Shown here piece after piece: positions 49,318-59,263 of a DNA stretch of 64,000 nucleotides. Origin of the DNA: Erwinia oleae (GTDB taxonomy: Bacteria > Pseudomonadota > Gammaproteobacteria > Enterobacterales > Enterobacteriaceae); assembly GCF_000770305.1 (NCBI RefSeq), contig NZ_JNVB01000004.1, forward strand, positions 44,996 through 108,995, given 5' to 3'. Below the pieces are notes generated by a model. The model was not told the origin of the DNA. It saw nothing but the letters and a program-made list of their open reading frames with translations, and ran no database searches. A program made the translations under genes and the position numbers. Each line of letters starts with the position of its first letter. The first letter of the stretch is position 1.

Positions 49318-50316
49318 ATGCAACAGGTTGTTTACACCGCCAGCCCTAAAAGCCAGCAGATCCACGCGTGGCAGCTTCACGACGACGGCGCGCTGACGCT
49401 GCTTCAGGTGGTGGACGCGCCCGGTGAGGTGCAGCCGATGGTGGTCGGCCCCGACGGACGTTTTCTCTACGTTGGCGTACGCCCCGGATTTCGTATCATC
49501 GCGTATCGTATTGATGCAGAAGGCAAACTGACGGAGGCCGGACAGGCTTCGCTGCCGGGCAGTCCAACGCATATTTCCACCGACCGTCGCGGTCGCTTTA
49601 TTTTCGTCGGTTCCTATAACGACGCCTGCGTCAGCGTCTCGCCGGTGGGCGAAGATGGCCTGCCGGGCGAGCCGCTTCAGGTGATCAACGGCCTCGACGG
49701 CTGCCATTCAGCCAATATCGATTTGAATAATCACACGCTCTACGTGCCTGCGCTGAAACAGGATCGCATCTGCCTGTTTGATTTGCAGGAGAACGGCACG
49801 CTGACGCCGCACGCACAGCCGCAGGTCACTACGGTCGAGGGCGCCGGGCCGCGGCATATGGTTTTCCATCCCAACCGGCAGTACGCTTACTGTATTAACG
49901 AGCTGGACAGCACCGTTGACGTCTGGCGCCTGCGCAATCAGCACGGCGAGATGGCGCGCGTACAGAGCCTGGATATGATGCCGGAAGGGTTCAGCGATAC
50001 CCGCTGGGCGGCAGATATTCATCTCACGCCGGATGGTCGCCACCTTTACAGTTGCGACCGCACCGCCAGCGTGCTGGCTGTCTTCAGCGTCAGTGAAGAC
50101 GGCGGCCTGTTGACGCTGGAAGGGCATCAGCCTACCGAAACGCAGCCGCGCGGCTTTAATATTGATAATACGGGCCGGTATCTGATCTCCGCCGGACAGC
50201 TATCGCATCATATCGAAGTGTATAATATTGCGGGCGTGCGGGGATTGTTGCAGCCGCTGGCGCGCTATGCGGTAGGGCAGGGGCCAATGTGGGTGGTGGT
50301 TCACTCACTTCGCTGA
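49318..50316 (+). CDS. pgl: 6-phosphogluconolactonase
   Basis: A 332-residue seven-bladed beta-propeller lactonase (E. coli: 331). [60 protein letters not shown] and [20 protein letters not shown] are family repeats. It hydrolyses 6-phosphogluconolactone in the pentose phosphate pathway. RBS AAGGAGACGAT. Confidence 0.96.
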   Translation: MQQVVYTASPKSQQIHAWQLHDDGALTLLQVVDAPGEVQPMVVGPDGRFLYVGVRPGFRIIAYRIDAEGKLTEAGQASLPGSPTHISTDRRGRFIFVGSYNDACVSVSPVGEDGLPGEPLQVINGLDGCHSANIDLNNHTLYVPALKQDRICLFDLQENGTLTPHAQPQVTTVEGAGPRHMVFHPNRQYAYCINELDSTVDVWRLRNQHGEMARVQSLDMMPEGFSDTRWAADIHLTPDGRHLYSCDRTASVLAVFSVSEDGGLLTLEGHQPTETQPRGFNIDNTGRYLISAGQLSHHIEVYNIAGVRGLLQPLARYAVGQGPMWVVVHSLR

Positions 50317-50322
50317 GCAGAG

Positions 50323-50346
50323 CGGGCACCCGCTAAGGGGTGCCCG
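50323..50346. terminator. Hairpin between pgl and ybhB
   Basis: A perfect 9-bp stem CGGGCACCC/GGGTGCCCG with a 6-base loop, between convergent genes. No T-tract on either side, so efficiency as an intrinsic terminator is uncertain. Confidence 0.5.
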
Positions 50347-50351
50347 ATGAA

Positions 50352-50828
50352 TCAGCTATAGAGCGCCGTAATGGATGCGCTGGCAAGCTGATGGAAATGG
50401 ACGTTAAAGCCCAACATCGCGCCGCTGGCGTTTTCATCCACCTCCAGCTTTTCCACATCCAGCGCGTAAACGGTGAATATATAGCGATGGCTTTCGCCTT
50501 TGGGTGGTGCCGCGCCGCCGTAACCGCTGGTGCCGAAGTCGGTGCGGGTCTGTACCGCCCCGGACGGCAGTTCGGCGGTGCCGGAGCCTGCGCCCTGCGG
50601 CAGCACGCGCGTATCGGCGGGCAGATTCGCCACGCCCCAGTGCCACCAGCCGGAACCGGTCGGCGCATCAGGATCGTAACAAGTCACCACAAAGCTCTTT
50701 GTGCCAGACGGCACGTCATCCCACGTCAGATGCGGAGAAAGGTTGTCGCCCTGATAGCCCATTCCGTTAAACACGTGACGTTCGGGCAGCTTGTCGCCAT
50801 CGTTAAAATTGTGGCTTAACAGTTTCAT
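50352..50828 (-). CDS. ybhB: PEBP/RKIP family protein YbhB
   Basis: A 158-residue phosphatidylethanolamine-binding-like protein, the same length as E. coli YbhB. HVFNGMGYQGDNLSPHLTWDDVP, VVTCYDPDAPTGSGWWHW and GAAPPKGESHRYIFTVYAL carry the conserved ligand pocket. Start 50828 lies five bases after AGGAGG, an unusually complete Shine-Dalgarno. Physiological role unclear. It is the third gene of a minus-strand unit, 14 bp after the DJ-1 gene. Confidence 0.93.
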   Translation of the reverse strand: MKLLSHNFNDGDKLPERHVFNGMGYQGDNLSPHLTWDDVPSGTKSFVVTCYDPDAPTGSGWWHWGVANLPADTRVLPQGAGSGTAELPSGAVQTRTDFGTSGYGGAAPPKGESHRYIFTVYALDVEKLEVDENASGAMLGFNVHFHQLASASITALYS

Positions 50829-50842
50829 TCCACCTCCTTGCA

Positions 50843-51523
50843 TTATTGATGAAGCAGTTTTAGCAGCTCCTCGGCTGCGGCGGCAGAGGATGCGGGATTC
50901 TGGCCGGTCACCAGATGGCCGTCGGTCAGCGTAAACACGCCCCAGTCATCGGTTTTTTCAAACTCCGCGCCCAGCGCTCTGAGCGCATCCTCAACCAGGA
51001 AAGGTACCACATTTGTCAGGCCCACGGCGGCTTCTTCACTGTTGGTAAAACCGGTAACGCGCTTACCCTGCACCAGCGGCGTGCCGTCAGGTTTTTTGGC
51101 GTGACGCAGTACGCCCGGCGCGTGACACACCGCGCCCACCGGCTTGCCGTTGGCGTAAAAATTCTCAATCAGTTCAATGCTTTTTCTGTCGGTCGCCAGA
51201 TCCCACAGCGGGCCGTGCCCGCCGGGATAGAAAATAGCATCAAAGGTGCTGCTGTCGATATTCTCCAACTGTTGGGTGTTAGCCAACGCCTGCTGCGCCG
51301 CGATGTCCTGACGGAAACGTTCCGTATCGGGCGTCTGCGCATCGGGCTCATCGCTTATCGGATCGAGCGGCGGCTGGCCGCCAGCGGGCGAGGCCAGCAC
51401 CACGTTAATACTGGCATCGCGGAACACATACCAGGGCGCGGCGAACTCTTCCAGCCAGAAACCGGTTTTCTTGCCGGTTTCACCGAGGCGGTCGTGGGAA
51501 GTTAAAACCATTAGCACTTTCAT
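50843..51523 (-). CDS. DJ-1/PfpI family (Hsp31-like) protein, type 1 glutamine amidotransferase domain
   Basis: A 226-residue member of the DJ-1/PfpI superfamily. TGFWLEEFAAPWYVF holds the acidic residue (Glu26) that activates the nucleophile, FYPGGHGPLWDLA is the oxyanion loop, and AVCHAPGVL holds Cys133 followed by His134. Related proteins act as chaperones, glyoxalase III or protein deglycases. It lies between a CurA-like reductase and ybhB with gaps of 11 and 14 bp. E. coli has no equivalent at this position. Confidence 0.88.
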   Translation of the reverse strand: MKVLMVLTSHDRLGETGKKTGFWLEEFAAPWYVFRDASINVVLASPAGGQPPLDPISDEPDAQTPDTERFRQDIAAQQALANTQQLENIDSSTFDAIFYPGGHGPLWDLATDRKSIELIENFYANGKPVGAVCHAPGVLRHAKKPDGTPLVQGKRVTGFTNSEEAAVGLTNVVPFLVEDALRALGAEFEKTDDWGVFTLTDGHLVTGQNPASSAAAAEELLKLLHQ

Positions 51524-51534
51524 CAGGCGTTCCT

Positions 51535-52578
51535 TTAAGGTTTGTCGCCAGCGACACGGATCAGCACCTTGCCGAAGTTTTTACCCTCAAGCATGCCGAT
51601 AAACGTCTCCGGGGCGTTGTCCAGACCATCGATCACGTCTTCGCGGAAAACGAAGCGCTCCTCAGCCACCCACTGACTCATCTGAGTGAAAAATTCGCCG
51701 AAGCGGTTAGCGTAGTCCTGCGTAATAATAAAGCCCTGCACGCGCAGCCTCTTACGCAGAATGGCGCTCTGAAAGGCAGGCAGCAGGTTTGCGCCGGGCG
51801 CGGTGTCGGTGCTGTTGTAGTCGGCGATCAGCCCGCACACCGGAATGCGTCCTTTGGTGTTCATCAGCGGCAGCACAGCGTTAAATACCGCCCCGCCCAC
51901 GCTCTCAAAATAGACGTCGATGCCGTCACGGCAGTGGCGACGCAGCGCTTCACTCAGATTGGCAGAACGGTGATCGAGACAGCGGTCGAAGCCAAGCACC
52001 TCTTCGGCGTAGCGACATTTTTCTTCGCCGCCCGCGATGCCCACCACATAACAGCCTTTGAGTTTCGCAATCTGTCCGACCATTGAGCCTACTGCGCCAG
52101 TGGCCGCGGCAACCACGACGGTTTCGCCAGGCTGCGGATTGCCGATATCCAGCAGGCCCATATAGGCGGTAAAACCGGTCATACCCAAAATACCCAGCGC
52201 CCGGGAGGGATGCTTCAGCACCGGGCCGCTCAGTTTGAACAGATCGTTGCCCGTCGACAGTGCAAAATCCTGCCAGCCGCTCTGGCTGACCACCCAGTCG
52301 CCCGCGGCGTAATCAGGATGGTTTGATTGTTCAACCACGGCGACGGTGCCGGCGCTCATCACGTCATTGACGGCGATCGGCGGTACATAGGAAGGCGCGT
52401 CGCTCATGCGGCCGCGCATGTAGGGATCCAGCGACAGCCAGACGGTACGCAGTAAAACCTCGCCCGCGCCGGGCGTCGGCACGTGCTGCGATTCCAGGCG
52501 GAAGTTGCTTTCAACAGGCGCCCCGTGCGGGCGGGAAGCCAGCACGATGCGGCGATTAGTGTGTTTGTCTTGCGGCAT
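51535..52578 (-). CDS. CurA-like NADP-dependent oxidoreductase (MDR family, zinc-free)
   Basis: A 347-residue medium-chain dehydrogenase/reductase. NRRIVLASRPHGAPVESNFRLE and LSLDPYMRGRMSD match the E. coli CurA (YncB)/leukotriene B4 dehydrogenase group. The NADP-binding VVAAATGAVGSMVGQIAKLKGCYVVGIAGG motif lies near 152-181. No structural zinc Cys cluster is present. Such enzymes reduce activated double bonds in enones or aldehydes; the substrate here is unknown. First gene of the unit with the DJ-1 gene and ybhB. RBS AGAAGGAGTAAATT. Confidence 0.9.
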   Translation of the reverse strand: MPQDKHTNRRIVLASRPHGAPVESNFRLESQHVPTPGAGEVLLRTVWLSLDPYMRGRMSDAPSYVPPIAVNDVMSAGTVAVVEQSNHPDYAAGDWVVSQSGWQDFALSTGNDLFKLSGPVLKHPSRALGILGMTGFTAYMGLLDIGNPQPGETVVVAAATGAVGSMVGQIAKLKGCYVVGIAGGEEKCRYAEEVLGFDRCLDHRSANLSEALRRHCRDGIDVYFESVGGAVFNAVLPLMNTKGRIPVCGLIADYNSTDTAPGANLLPAFQSAILRKRLRVQGFIITQDYANRFGEFFTQMSQWVAEERFVFREDVIDGLDNAPETFIGMLEGKNFGKVLIRVAGDKP

Positions 52579-52673
52579 AATTTACTCCTTCTGCGGGACG
52601 GTGCCCCGTAAAAGCGTAGTGCATCAATGCATCGTCTGCCTGGCGCTGTGTTGCAGGATGCTGGCCGTGAAGG

Positions 52674-53966
52674 CTACGGGGCGGCAAACAGCGCGGGTCT
52701 GGAAAGCGCCGCGCCGATGGCGTCGGTTAAGCGTTTCAGCGCATCGGGCTGAATAATGTAGGGCGGCATCAGGTAGATAAGCCTGCCGAAGGGACGGATC
52801 CACACGCCCTGCTCGACAAAAAACGCCTGCAACGCCGCCATATTTACCGGACGATGAGTTTCGATCACGCCAATGCTGCCGAGTACGCGGGCCGCCCTGA
52901 CTTCGCTGCTGTCGGCCAGCGGCAACAGATCGCGCGTTAACTGCGCTTCAATGGCCGCCACCTGCTGCACCCAGTGGTTCTCCTGAAGAATCGCCAGGCT
53001 TTCACTGGCGACCGCACAGGCGAGAGGATTGCCCATAAAGGTCGGCCCGTGCATAAAACAGCCCGCCGCGCCGTTGCTGATGGTGTCCGCCACGTGGCGG
53101 GTGGTCAGCGTGGCGGAGAGCGTCATGGTGCCGCCGGTCAGCGCCTTGCCGACGCACAGAATATCCGGCGAAATGCCTGCGTGTTCACAGGCAAACAGCT
53201 TGCCGGTACGCCCGAAACCGGTGGCGATTTCATCGGCAATCAGCAACACGCCGTGCGCGTCGCACAGCTCGCGCACGCGCCGCAAATACGCAGAATGGTA
53301 AAAACGCATTCCGCCTGCGCCCTGCACGATGGGCTCCAGGATCACCGCCGCCAGTTCGCCAGCGTGCCGGACAATCAGACGACTGAAATCCTGAATATCT
53401 TCCGGCTGCCATTCATCGCCAAAGCCGCAGACGGGCGCGGCGGCGAACAGGTGATCCGGCAGGTAGCCCTGATAGAGACTGTGCATTGAGTTTTGCGGAT
53501 CGCATACCGACATGGCGGCGAAGGTATCGCCGTGGTAGCCGTTACGTAAGGTTAAAAAACGTTGCCGCTTCTGCCCGCGCGCCTGCCAGTATTGCAGCGC
53601 CATCTTCATCGAGACTTCCACGGCAACCGAGCCGGAGTCCGCCAGAAACACGCACTCCAGCCCCTCTGGCGTCATCTCCACCAGTTTGCGGCAGAGCGCC
53701 ACGGCGGAAGGATGCGTGATGCCGCCGAACATTACGTGTGACATCTGCGCAATCTGCCTGCTCATCGCCTGATTCAGGCGCGGATGGTTGTAGCCGTGGA
53801 TCGCCGCCCACCATGACGACATACCGTCCACCAGTTCACGCCCGTCCGCCAGATAAAGCGAGGTGTCTTTCGCCGCCGTCACCGGGTAAACCGGCAGCGG
53901 CTTGCTCATCGAGGTATAGGGATGCCAGATATGGTCGCGATCGAAAGCCAGGTCGTCAGGTGTCAT
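52674..53966 (-). CDS. bioA: Adenosylmethionine-8-amino-7-oxononanoate aminotransferase
   Basis: A 430-residue class III PLP aminotransferase (E. coli: 429). [54 protein letters not shown] and the PLP Lys in [20 protein letters not shown] are present. It makes 7,8-diaminopelargonate from KAPA with SAM as amino donor. ATG 53966 matches the E. coli start (MTTDDLAFD); the open frame upstream runs through the operator. Divergent from bioBFCD. Confidence 0.97.
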   Translation of the reverse strand: MTPDDLAFDRDHIWHPYTSMSKPLPVYPVTAAKDTSLYLADGRELVDGMSSWWAAIHGYNHPRLNQAMSRQIAQMSHVMFGGITHPSAVALCRKLVEMTPEGLECVFLADSGSVAVEVSMKMALQYWQARGQKRQRFLTLRNGYHGDTFAAMSVCDPQNSMHSLYQGYLPDHLFAAAPVCGFGDEWQPEDIQDFSRLIVRHAGELAAVILEPIVQGAGGMRFYHSAYLRRVRELCDAHGVLLIADEIATGFGRTGKLFACEHAGISPDILCVGKALTGGTMTLSATLTTRHVADTISNGAAGCFMHGPTFMGNPLACAVASESLAILQENHWVQQVAAIEAQLTRDLLPLADSSEVRAARVLGSIGVIETHRPVNMAALQAFFVEQGVWIRPFGRLIYLMPPYIIQPDALKRLTDAIGAALSRPALFAAP

Positions 53967-53972
53967 AAAATT

Positions 53973-54007
53973 CTTGTAAACCAAATTCAAAAAAATTAGT
54001 TTACAAG
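53973..54007. promoter_or_regulatory. BirA operator between bioA and bioB
   Basis: Perfect 9-bp arms CTTGTAAAC (53973-53981) and GTTTACAAG (53999-54007) with an AT-rich 17-bp centre, very close to the E. coli bio operator. Holo-BirA binding here represses both divergent promoters when biotin is sufficient. Confidence 0.93.
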
Positions 54008-54054
54008 TATAACCACGCAATGATTGTTGACGACAGATCTTTTTGGAGCATGCA

Positions 54055-55086
54055 ATGACAACCCGTTGGACTCTTTCTCAGGCGCAGGCCCTGTTTGATA
54101 AGCCTTTTCTCGAACTGATGTTTGAAGCGCAGCAGGTGCATCGCCAGCACTTCGATCCGCAACAGGTGCAGGTGAGCACGCTGCTGTCGATTAAAACCGG
54201 CGCCTGCCCGGAAGACTGCAAATACTGCCCGCAGAGCGCCCGCTACAAAACCGGGCTGGCGTCAGAGCGCCTGATGGAAGTGGAAGAGGTGTTAACCTCC
54301 GCCCGTAAGGCGAAAGCCGCCGGTTCAGGCCGCTTCTGCATGGGCGCCGCATGGAAAAACCCGCACGACCGCGACATGCCTTACCTTGAGCAGATGGTCA
54401 AAGGCGTCAAAGAGATGGGCATGGAAACCTGTATGACGCTTGGCACGCTGAGCGATGAACAGGCGCACCGTCTGGCCCACGCCGGCCTGGATTTTTATAA
54501 TCACAACCTGGACACGTCGCCGGAATTTTACGGCAACATTATCACCACGCGCTCCTATCAGGAGCGACTGGATACGCTGGGTAAAGTACGCGACGCGGGG
54601 ATCAAGGTCTGTTCCGGCGGCATTGTCGGTCTGGGCGAAACCGTTGACGATCGCGCGGGGCTGCTGGTGCAGTTGGCTAATCTGCCGACGCCGCCGGAGA
54701 GCGTGCCGATCAACATGCTGGTGAAGGTGAAAGGAACGCCGCTGGCCGACAACGACGACGTGGATCCTTTTGATTTTGTGCGCACCATCGCGGTCGCGCG
54801 GATCATGATGCCGTCCTCGCACGTGCGGCTCTCCGCCGGGCGCGAGCAGATGAGCGAACAGACCCAGGCGATGTGTTTTATGGCGGGCGCGAACTCCATT
54901 TTCTATGGCTGCAAGCTGCTTACCACGCCAAACCCTGAAGAGGATAAAGATCTTGTTCTGTTCCGCAAACTTGGCCTGAATCCGCAGCATAACACCACCA
55001 CGGCGGGCGATAACGAGCAGCAGCAGGTGCTGGCCGGACAGTTACTGAACGCCGATACCGAACAGTTTTACAACGCGGCGCTGTAA
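54055..55086 (+). CDS. bioB: Biotin synthase
   Basis: A 343-residue radical SAM enzyme (E. coli: 346). Cys51, Cys55 and Cys58 (CPEDCKYC) bind the [4Fe-4S] cluster; the [2Fe-2S] sulfur-donor site residues include Cys near 95, 126 and 186 and the Arg in [10 protein letters not shown]. It inserts sulfur into dethiobiotin. ATG 54055 follows TTGGAG at seven bases; a TTG at 54043 is not needed. bioF begins directly after its stop. Confidence 0.97.
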   Translation: MTTRWTLSQAQALFDKPFLELMFEAQQVHRQHFDPQQVQVSTLLSIKTGACPEDCKYCPQSARYKTGLASERLMEVEEVLTSARKAKAAGSGRFCMGAAWKNPHDRDMPYLEQMVKGVKEMGMETCMTLGTLSDEQAHRLAHAGLDFYNHNLDTSPEFYGNIITTRSYQERLDTLGKVRDAGIKVCSGGIVGLGETVDDRAGLLVQLANLPTPPESVPINMLVKVKGTPLADNDDVDPFDFVRTIAVARIMMPSSHVRLSAGREQMSEQTQAMCFMAGANSIFYGCKLLTTPNPEEDKDLVLFRKLGLNPQHNTTTAGDNEQQQVLAGQLLNADTEQFYNAAL

Positions 55087-56238
55087 ATGAGCTGGCAGCA
55101 ACGCATCACCGACGCGCTCGCTGTGCGGCGCGGAAAAGGCCAGTTTCGCCAGCGGCAGGTTATTCAGCCGCACGGCGGCGCCTCGCTTGACGTGAACGGC
55201 CGGCGCTATCTCAACTTTGCCGCCAACGACTATCTGGGGCTGACTCGCGATCCGCGTATCGTTCGCGCCTGGCAGCAGGGCGCAGAGCGTTACGGCGTGG
55301 GCGCGGGCGGATCGGGCCACGTCACCGGTTACGGCGCGCCGCACGCCGCGTTTGAAGAGGAACTGGCCGACTGGCTTGGCTATCCGCGCGCGCTGCTGTT
55401 CATTTCAGGTTTTGCGGCAAATCAGGCGGTTATTGCGGCGATGATGGCAAAAAACGACCGCATCTTCGCCGACAAATTGTCACATGCCTCGCTGCTGGAG
55501 GCCGCGGCGCTGAGTCCGGCTACGCTGCGCCGTTTTGCACATAACCAGCCCGACGTGCTGGCCGCGCTGCTGACGGGCGTCGACGGCGGAGAAACGCTGG
55601 TGGTAACCGAAGGCGTCTTCAGCATGGATGGCGACAGCGCGCCGCTGTCCGCCCTGCACGCCCTTACTCGCCAGCACGGCGGCTGGCTGATGGTGGACGA
55701 TGCGCACGGCATCGGCGTCACCGGCGAAGAGGGGCGCGGCAGCGCGTGGCACCAGCAGGTGCAGCCGGAACTGCTGGTGGTTACCTTCGGCAAGGCCTTT
55801 GGCGTCAGCGGCGCGGCGGTACTCTGCCAGGCCGAAACGGCAGACTATCTGATCCAGTTCGCCCGCCATTTGATCTACAGCACGGCAATGCCGCCCGCCC
55901 AGGCATGCGCGCTGAGCGCTTCACTGGACTGCGTCAGGCAGGGCGATGCGCAGCGCCAGCGGCTGGCAGAGAATATCGCGCTGTTTAAAGCCGGTGCCGC
56001 CGCGCGCGGCTTCAAACTGACGCCTTCGCTGACGGCAATCCAGCCGTTGATAGTGGGCGACGAAGCGCGCGCGCTGGCGCTGGCCGACACGCTGCGCGCG
56101 CGGGGCTGCTGGGTGACGGCGATCCGGCCGCCAACGGTGCCGCCCGGTACGGCGCGGCTGCGCATCACGCTCAGCGCGGCGCATCGGTCGGAAGAGATCC
56201 AACGGCTGCTGGAGGCGCTGAATGACGCAAGAGGTTAA
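55087..56238 (+). CDS. bioF: 8-amino-7-oxononanoate synthase
   Basis: A 383-residue alpha-oxoamine synthase (E. coli: 384). [61 protein letters not shown] and the PLP Lys in [16 protein letters not shown] are present. It condenses pimeloyl-ACP with alanine. It overlaps bioC by 17 bp. Confidence 0.97.
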   Translation: MSWQQRITDALAVRRGKGQFRQRQVIQPHGGASLDVNGRRYLNFAANDYLGLTRDPRIVRAWQQGAERYGVGAGGSGHVTGYGAPHAAFEEELADWLGYPRALLFISGFAANQAVIAAMMAKNDRIFADKLSHASLLEAAALSPATLRRFAHNQPDVLAALLTGVDGGETLVVTEGVFSMDGDSAPLSALHALTRQHGGWLMVDDAHGIGVTGEEGRGSAWHQQVQPELLVVTFGKAFGVSGAAVLCQAETADYLIQFARHLIYSTAMPPAQACALSASLDCVRQGDAQRQRLAENIALFKAGAAARGFKLTPSLTAIQPLIVGDEARALALADTLRARGCWVTAIRPPTVPPGTARLRITLSAAHRSEEIQRLLEALNDARG

Positions 56239-56977
56239 CAAGCAGGCGGTGGCGCAGGCGTTTGGCCGCGCGGCGACGCACTACAATCAGTTTGCTGAAC
56301 TCCAGCGCATGAGCGGCGAGGCGCTGAAGGCCTTTGCCTTGCGCCACAGCGGACTGGCGGTGCTGGACGCTGGCTGCGGTACGGGCTGGTTCAGCCGTCA
56401 ATGGCGCGAGGCGGGCAACCGGGTCACCGCCCTCGATCTCTCGCCGGTGATGCTCCAACAGGCCGAGACGCAGCAGACGGCGCACGGTTACCGGCAGGGC
56501 GACATCGAAGCGCTGCCCTTCGGTGAGGCGGAATTTGATCTCTGCTGGAGCAATCTGGCGGTGCAGTGGTGCGCCGATCTGCGCCAGGCGCTGCACGAGA
56601 TGCGGCGCGTGACGCGTCCTGACGGCCAGGTACTCTTTTCGACGCTGGCGGCGGGATCGCTCAGCGAGCTTTCGTTCGCCTGGCAGCATCTTGCCATGCC
56701 AGCGCCCGTTAACCGCTTTCTTACCGCCGACACGATTGCCGAAGCGGGTAAGGATCTGCCGCTGACGCTGCACCCGCAGACGATGACGCTGGCTTTCCCG
56801 GACGTTCTGAGCGCGCTGCGTTCGCTGAAGGGTATCGGCGCAACGCATCTGCATCAGGGCCGCCGCGCGTTGCTGACCCGCCAACATCTTATCCGGCTGG
56901 AGCAGGTCTGGCCGCGCGACGCGCGCGGTTGCCTGCTCAGCTATCAGCTTATTTATGGAGTAATTGAACGTGACTGA
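56222..56977 (+). CDS. bioC: Malonyl-ACP O-methyltransferase
   Basis: A 251-residue class I SAM methyltransferase, the same length as E. coli BioC. Motif [21 protein letters not shown] near 46-65, then [12 protein letters not shown] and the substrate region [16 protein letters not shown]. It methylates malonyl-ACP to start pimelate synthesis. It overlaps bioD by 8 bp. Confidence 0.96.
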   Translation: MTQEVNKQAVAQAFGRAATHYNQFAELQRMSGEALKAFALRHSGLAVLDAGCGTGWFSRQWREAGNRVTALDLSPVMLQQAETQQTAHGYRQGDIEALPFGEAEFDLCWSNLAVQWCADLRQALHEMRRVTRPDGQVLFSTLAAGSLSELSFAWQHLAMPAPVNRFLTADTIAEAGKDLPLTLHPQTMTLAFPDVLSALRSLKGIGATHLHQGRRALLTRQHLIRLEQVWPRDARGCLLSYQLIYGVIERD

Positions 56978-57644
56978 ACGCTGGTTTATAACCGGAACCG
57001 ATACCGAAGTAGGTAAAACCGTGGCAAGCACCGCGCTGCTTCAGGCGGCGCGCGCGGCGGGCCTGCGCGCCGTGGGATATAAACCGGTGGCTTCGGGCTG
57101 CGAGATGACGCCGGACGGGCTGCGTAATGAAGACGCGCTGGCGCTGCAAAAAAACAGCGCGCTGTCGCTGCCCTATGCACAGATCAATCCGCTGGCCTTT
57201 GCGGAACCCACCGCGCCGCATATCGTCAGCGCGGAAGAGGGCAGGCCGATTGCGTTTGAGCAGCTCTCTGCCGGCCTGGCGACGCTGACTGAACGCGCAG
57301 AGTGGGTGCTGGTTGAAGGCGCGGGCGGCTGGTTTACGCCGCTCTCAGAGACCACTACTTTTGCCGGTTGGGTGGAGCAGGAGCAGCTTCCGGTAGTGCT
57401 GGTGGTTGGCGTGAAGCTGGGCTGCATTAATCACGCAATGCTCACCGCGCAGGCGATTCAGGCCAGCGGACTGCGGCTGGCCGGCTGGATCGCCAACGCT
57501 ATCGAGCGCCCCGGAAAACGCTATGCGGCGTATCTGGAGACGCTGAAACAGCGGCTGCCTGCGCCGATGCTCGGTGAGATCCCGCATCTGACCGCGCCCG
57601 ACGCGTTTGAGCGCCTCGATCGCTATGTGCGCCTGCCGACGTAA
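56970..57644 (+). CDS. bioD: Dethiobiotin synthetase
   Basis: A 224-residue ATP-dependent carboxylase-like enzyme (E. coli: 225). P-loop TGTDTEVGKTVAS near 8-20, GYKPVASGCE with the catalytic Lys, VEGAGGWFTPLSE, and VVGVKLGCINHAMLTAQAI are conserved. GTG 56970 (MTERWFITG) is chosen over TTG 56964 because GGAG is nine bases away and E. coli also uses a short start. Its 3' end is 21 bp from the convergent ABC gene. Confidence 0.95.
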   Translation: MTERWFITGTDTEVGKTVASTALLQAARAAGLRAVGYKPVASGCEMTPDGLRNEDALALQKNSALSLPYAQINPLAFAEPTAPHIVSAEEGRPIAFEQLSAGLATLTERAEWVLVEGAGGWFTPLSETTTFAGWVEQEQLPVVLVVGVKLGCINHAMLTAQAIQASGLRLAGWIANAIERPGKRYAAYLETLKQRLPAPMLGEIPHLTAPDAFERLDRYVRLPT

Positions 57645-57665
57645 ACCCCGACGCGCAGTGCATCG

Positions 57666-58394
57666 TTAACCGGTGCTCTGCGTGGTCAGCCAGGTATCCA
57701 CCATGCTCTCATTGAGCTGCGCAACCTCGCCGCGGGCCACGCCCCGTCCCCGGTGCAGCAGCAAAAAGTAATCGGCCACTTTGCGAATAAACGAGATGCG
57801 CTGCTCCAGCAGTAAAATCGTCAGACCAAAGTCATGATTCAACCGGTGAATTAAATTTCCCATCTCCTCTTCCAGCCACGGCGACATGCCTTCTACCGGT
57901 TCATCCAGGATCAGCAGCCTGGGTTGTAGCACCAGCGCACGCGCCAGCGCCAGCTGTTGCTGCTCATCCAGCGAGAGATCGCCGCTGCGGCGGTGGCGCA
58001 GCGACCAGATTAGTGGAAAAAGCTCAAACACCATCGGCGGAATGCCTCGTTGTCGCGCCTCGCCTGCGCCGGAGAGCAGAGCGATGTGCAGGTTATCCTC
58101 CACGCTGAGCTGTGAGAAGATCTGCCGTCCCTGCGGCACATAGCCGATACCCAGCGCCGCCCGACGCTCGACGGGTTGATGCAGCAGATCCAGCGGCGGC
58201 AGGTTACCCTCCTGCCAGGTGATGGACCCGCTGTTGATCGGTAAATGGCCCATAATGCAGTTCACCAGGGTTGTTTTGCCCATGCCGGTGCTGCCCACCA
58301 CGCCGGTACAGGTACCGGGCGACAGATCCAAATCAACATCCCATAAGATGTGATTCTGACCATAGAATTGATTAATTGAACGTAAGCTGAGCAT
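57666..58394 (-). CDS. Orphan UrtE/LivF-like ABC ATPase with degenerate signature motif
   Basis: A 242-residue ATPase closest in pattern to the urea transporter subunit UrtE (NQFYGQNHILWDVDL, GIGYVPQGRQIFSQLSVEDNL, FELFPLI, RRSGDLS). Walker A GSTGMGKTT at 34-42 and Walker B LLILDEPVEGM at 160-170 are intact. The signature reads LSLDEQQQLALARAL instead of the LSGGQ type, replacing the glycines that contact ATP. No permease or binding-protein gene is adjacent. ATG 58394 follows GAAGGAGAGTGGAAG. E. coli has no gene here. It may be a regulator or partner of a distant transporter, or decaying; function unknown. Confidence 0.85.
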   Translation of the reverse strand: MLSLRSINQFYGQNHILWDVDLDLSPGTCTGVVGSTGMGKTTLVNCIMGHLPINSGSITWQEGNLPPLDLLHQPVERRAALGIGYVPQGRQIFSQLSVEDNLHIALLSGAGEARQRGIPPMVFELFPLIWSLRHRRSGDLSLDEQQQLALARALVLQPRLLILDEPVEGMSPWLEEEMGNLIHRLNHDFGLTILLLEQRISFIRKVADYFLLLHRGRGVARGEVAQLNESMVDTWLTTQSTG

Positions 58395-58852
58395 CTTCCA
58401 CTCTCCTTCAGACAGTTTTCGATCGCCTCTGCTTGCGTCCGCTCTGCGTCGTCTTGCAAACAGTTGTGTTAAACGTGCCGCGGCTTCGTGAACTGGCGAA
58501 AAGAAAGCGTGCAGCGTTGTAGTCAGCATTGCAAGTTATGGGCCAGTTGTCTGATAACAACGCGAAATAAGCCCCCGTTGCCGCTTTTTTCAGGGCCAGC
58601 GAGTAATGGATAGTTAATCATTTGCTTCGCTGCACCCGCACGGGGCATTTCTTCGGTGCAGCAGCAAAAAAACGCCCGGGCGCGCGCGTTAAAAAAAAGC
58701 GCCGGGGGCTGGCTGAACGGGCCGATTTGTGCCAGGCAGGGCGGCCCGCAGGCAAACGCCAATCGAAAAAAAACGGAAAAAATTTTTTTGCAGGCGCGTG
58801 GGACTGTTTGCGGCGATTTATGCACATGAGATGGTTCGGGCGCTGCCGTCAG

Positions 58853-58875
58853 TTATCCACTATTCCTGTGGATAA
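58853..58875. promoter_or_regulatory. Inverted pair of DnaA-like boxes upstream of uvrB
   Basis: TTATCCACT (58853-58861, 8/9 to TTATCCACA) and, on the other strand, a perfect TTATCCACA (58875-58867), five bases apart. I recall that the E. coli uvrB upstream region also carries DnaA boxes near an upstream promoter. Confidence 0.6.
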
Positions 58876-59166
58876 CCATGTGCATGAGTGACTTAAAACC
58901 CTCGCCAGGCGAGAGCGGACGCGGCCTGGAGTCAGATTGGTGCGAAACGCGCCTTGTTACCTAAAGTTTTTTAAATCAATGAGTTGTATAAAATCAAGAG
59001 CCAAAAAATTGGCTTAACATTACTGACATAGTTTTTATTCGACAGGCTTGACAAATGTTAAAGCGCTTGCCCGTTCTGGGGATAACCGCTTGCGCGCTAT
59101 TCTCATTTTTAATGCCGCCTTTGGCATAAGCGCAAATGGCGAGTAAGTAAACGGATCCGGCTTGAG

Positions 59167-59186
59167 GACTGTGTATATATCCACTG
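59167..59186. promoter_or_regulatory. LexA-like box upstream of uvrB
   Basis: CTGT-GTATATAT-CCAC at the core gives about 15 of 20 matches to the E. coli SOS box, and like E. coli uvrB it has CCA in the right half. A likely promoter CTGGAA, 17 bp, TAGAAT follows (about 59195-59224). It supports SOS induction of uvrB. Confidence 0.7.
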
Positions 59187-59263
59187 TTTTTTGCTGGAAA
59201 AATCGCCGTAGCAGAGTAGAATTAATCTCCTGTCCGCGCTTTAACCATCAGGTACGTAACGTA

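Larger units (their letters stand above)
58395..59263. other. Non-coding region between the ABC gene and uvrB (about 870 bp)
   Basis: I see no convincing gene. Notable content: poly-A/T runs near 58670-58780, an inverted pair of DnaA-like boxes (58853-58875), a third DnaA-like box TGGGGATAA (59077-59085), an AGCCAA/TTGGCT hairpin near 59001-59016, and the LexA-like site before uvrB. Open frames of up to 100 codons here are low in complexity and lack matches to known families. Confidence 0.6.

Noticed and set aside
58523..58891. Open frames of 69-100 codons on both strands upstream of uvrB
   Set aside because: Low-complexity, Arg/Lys/Phe-rich translations caused by A/T and G/C runs, without a convincing RBS or family match.
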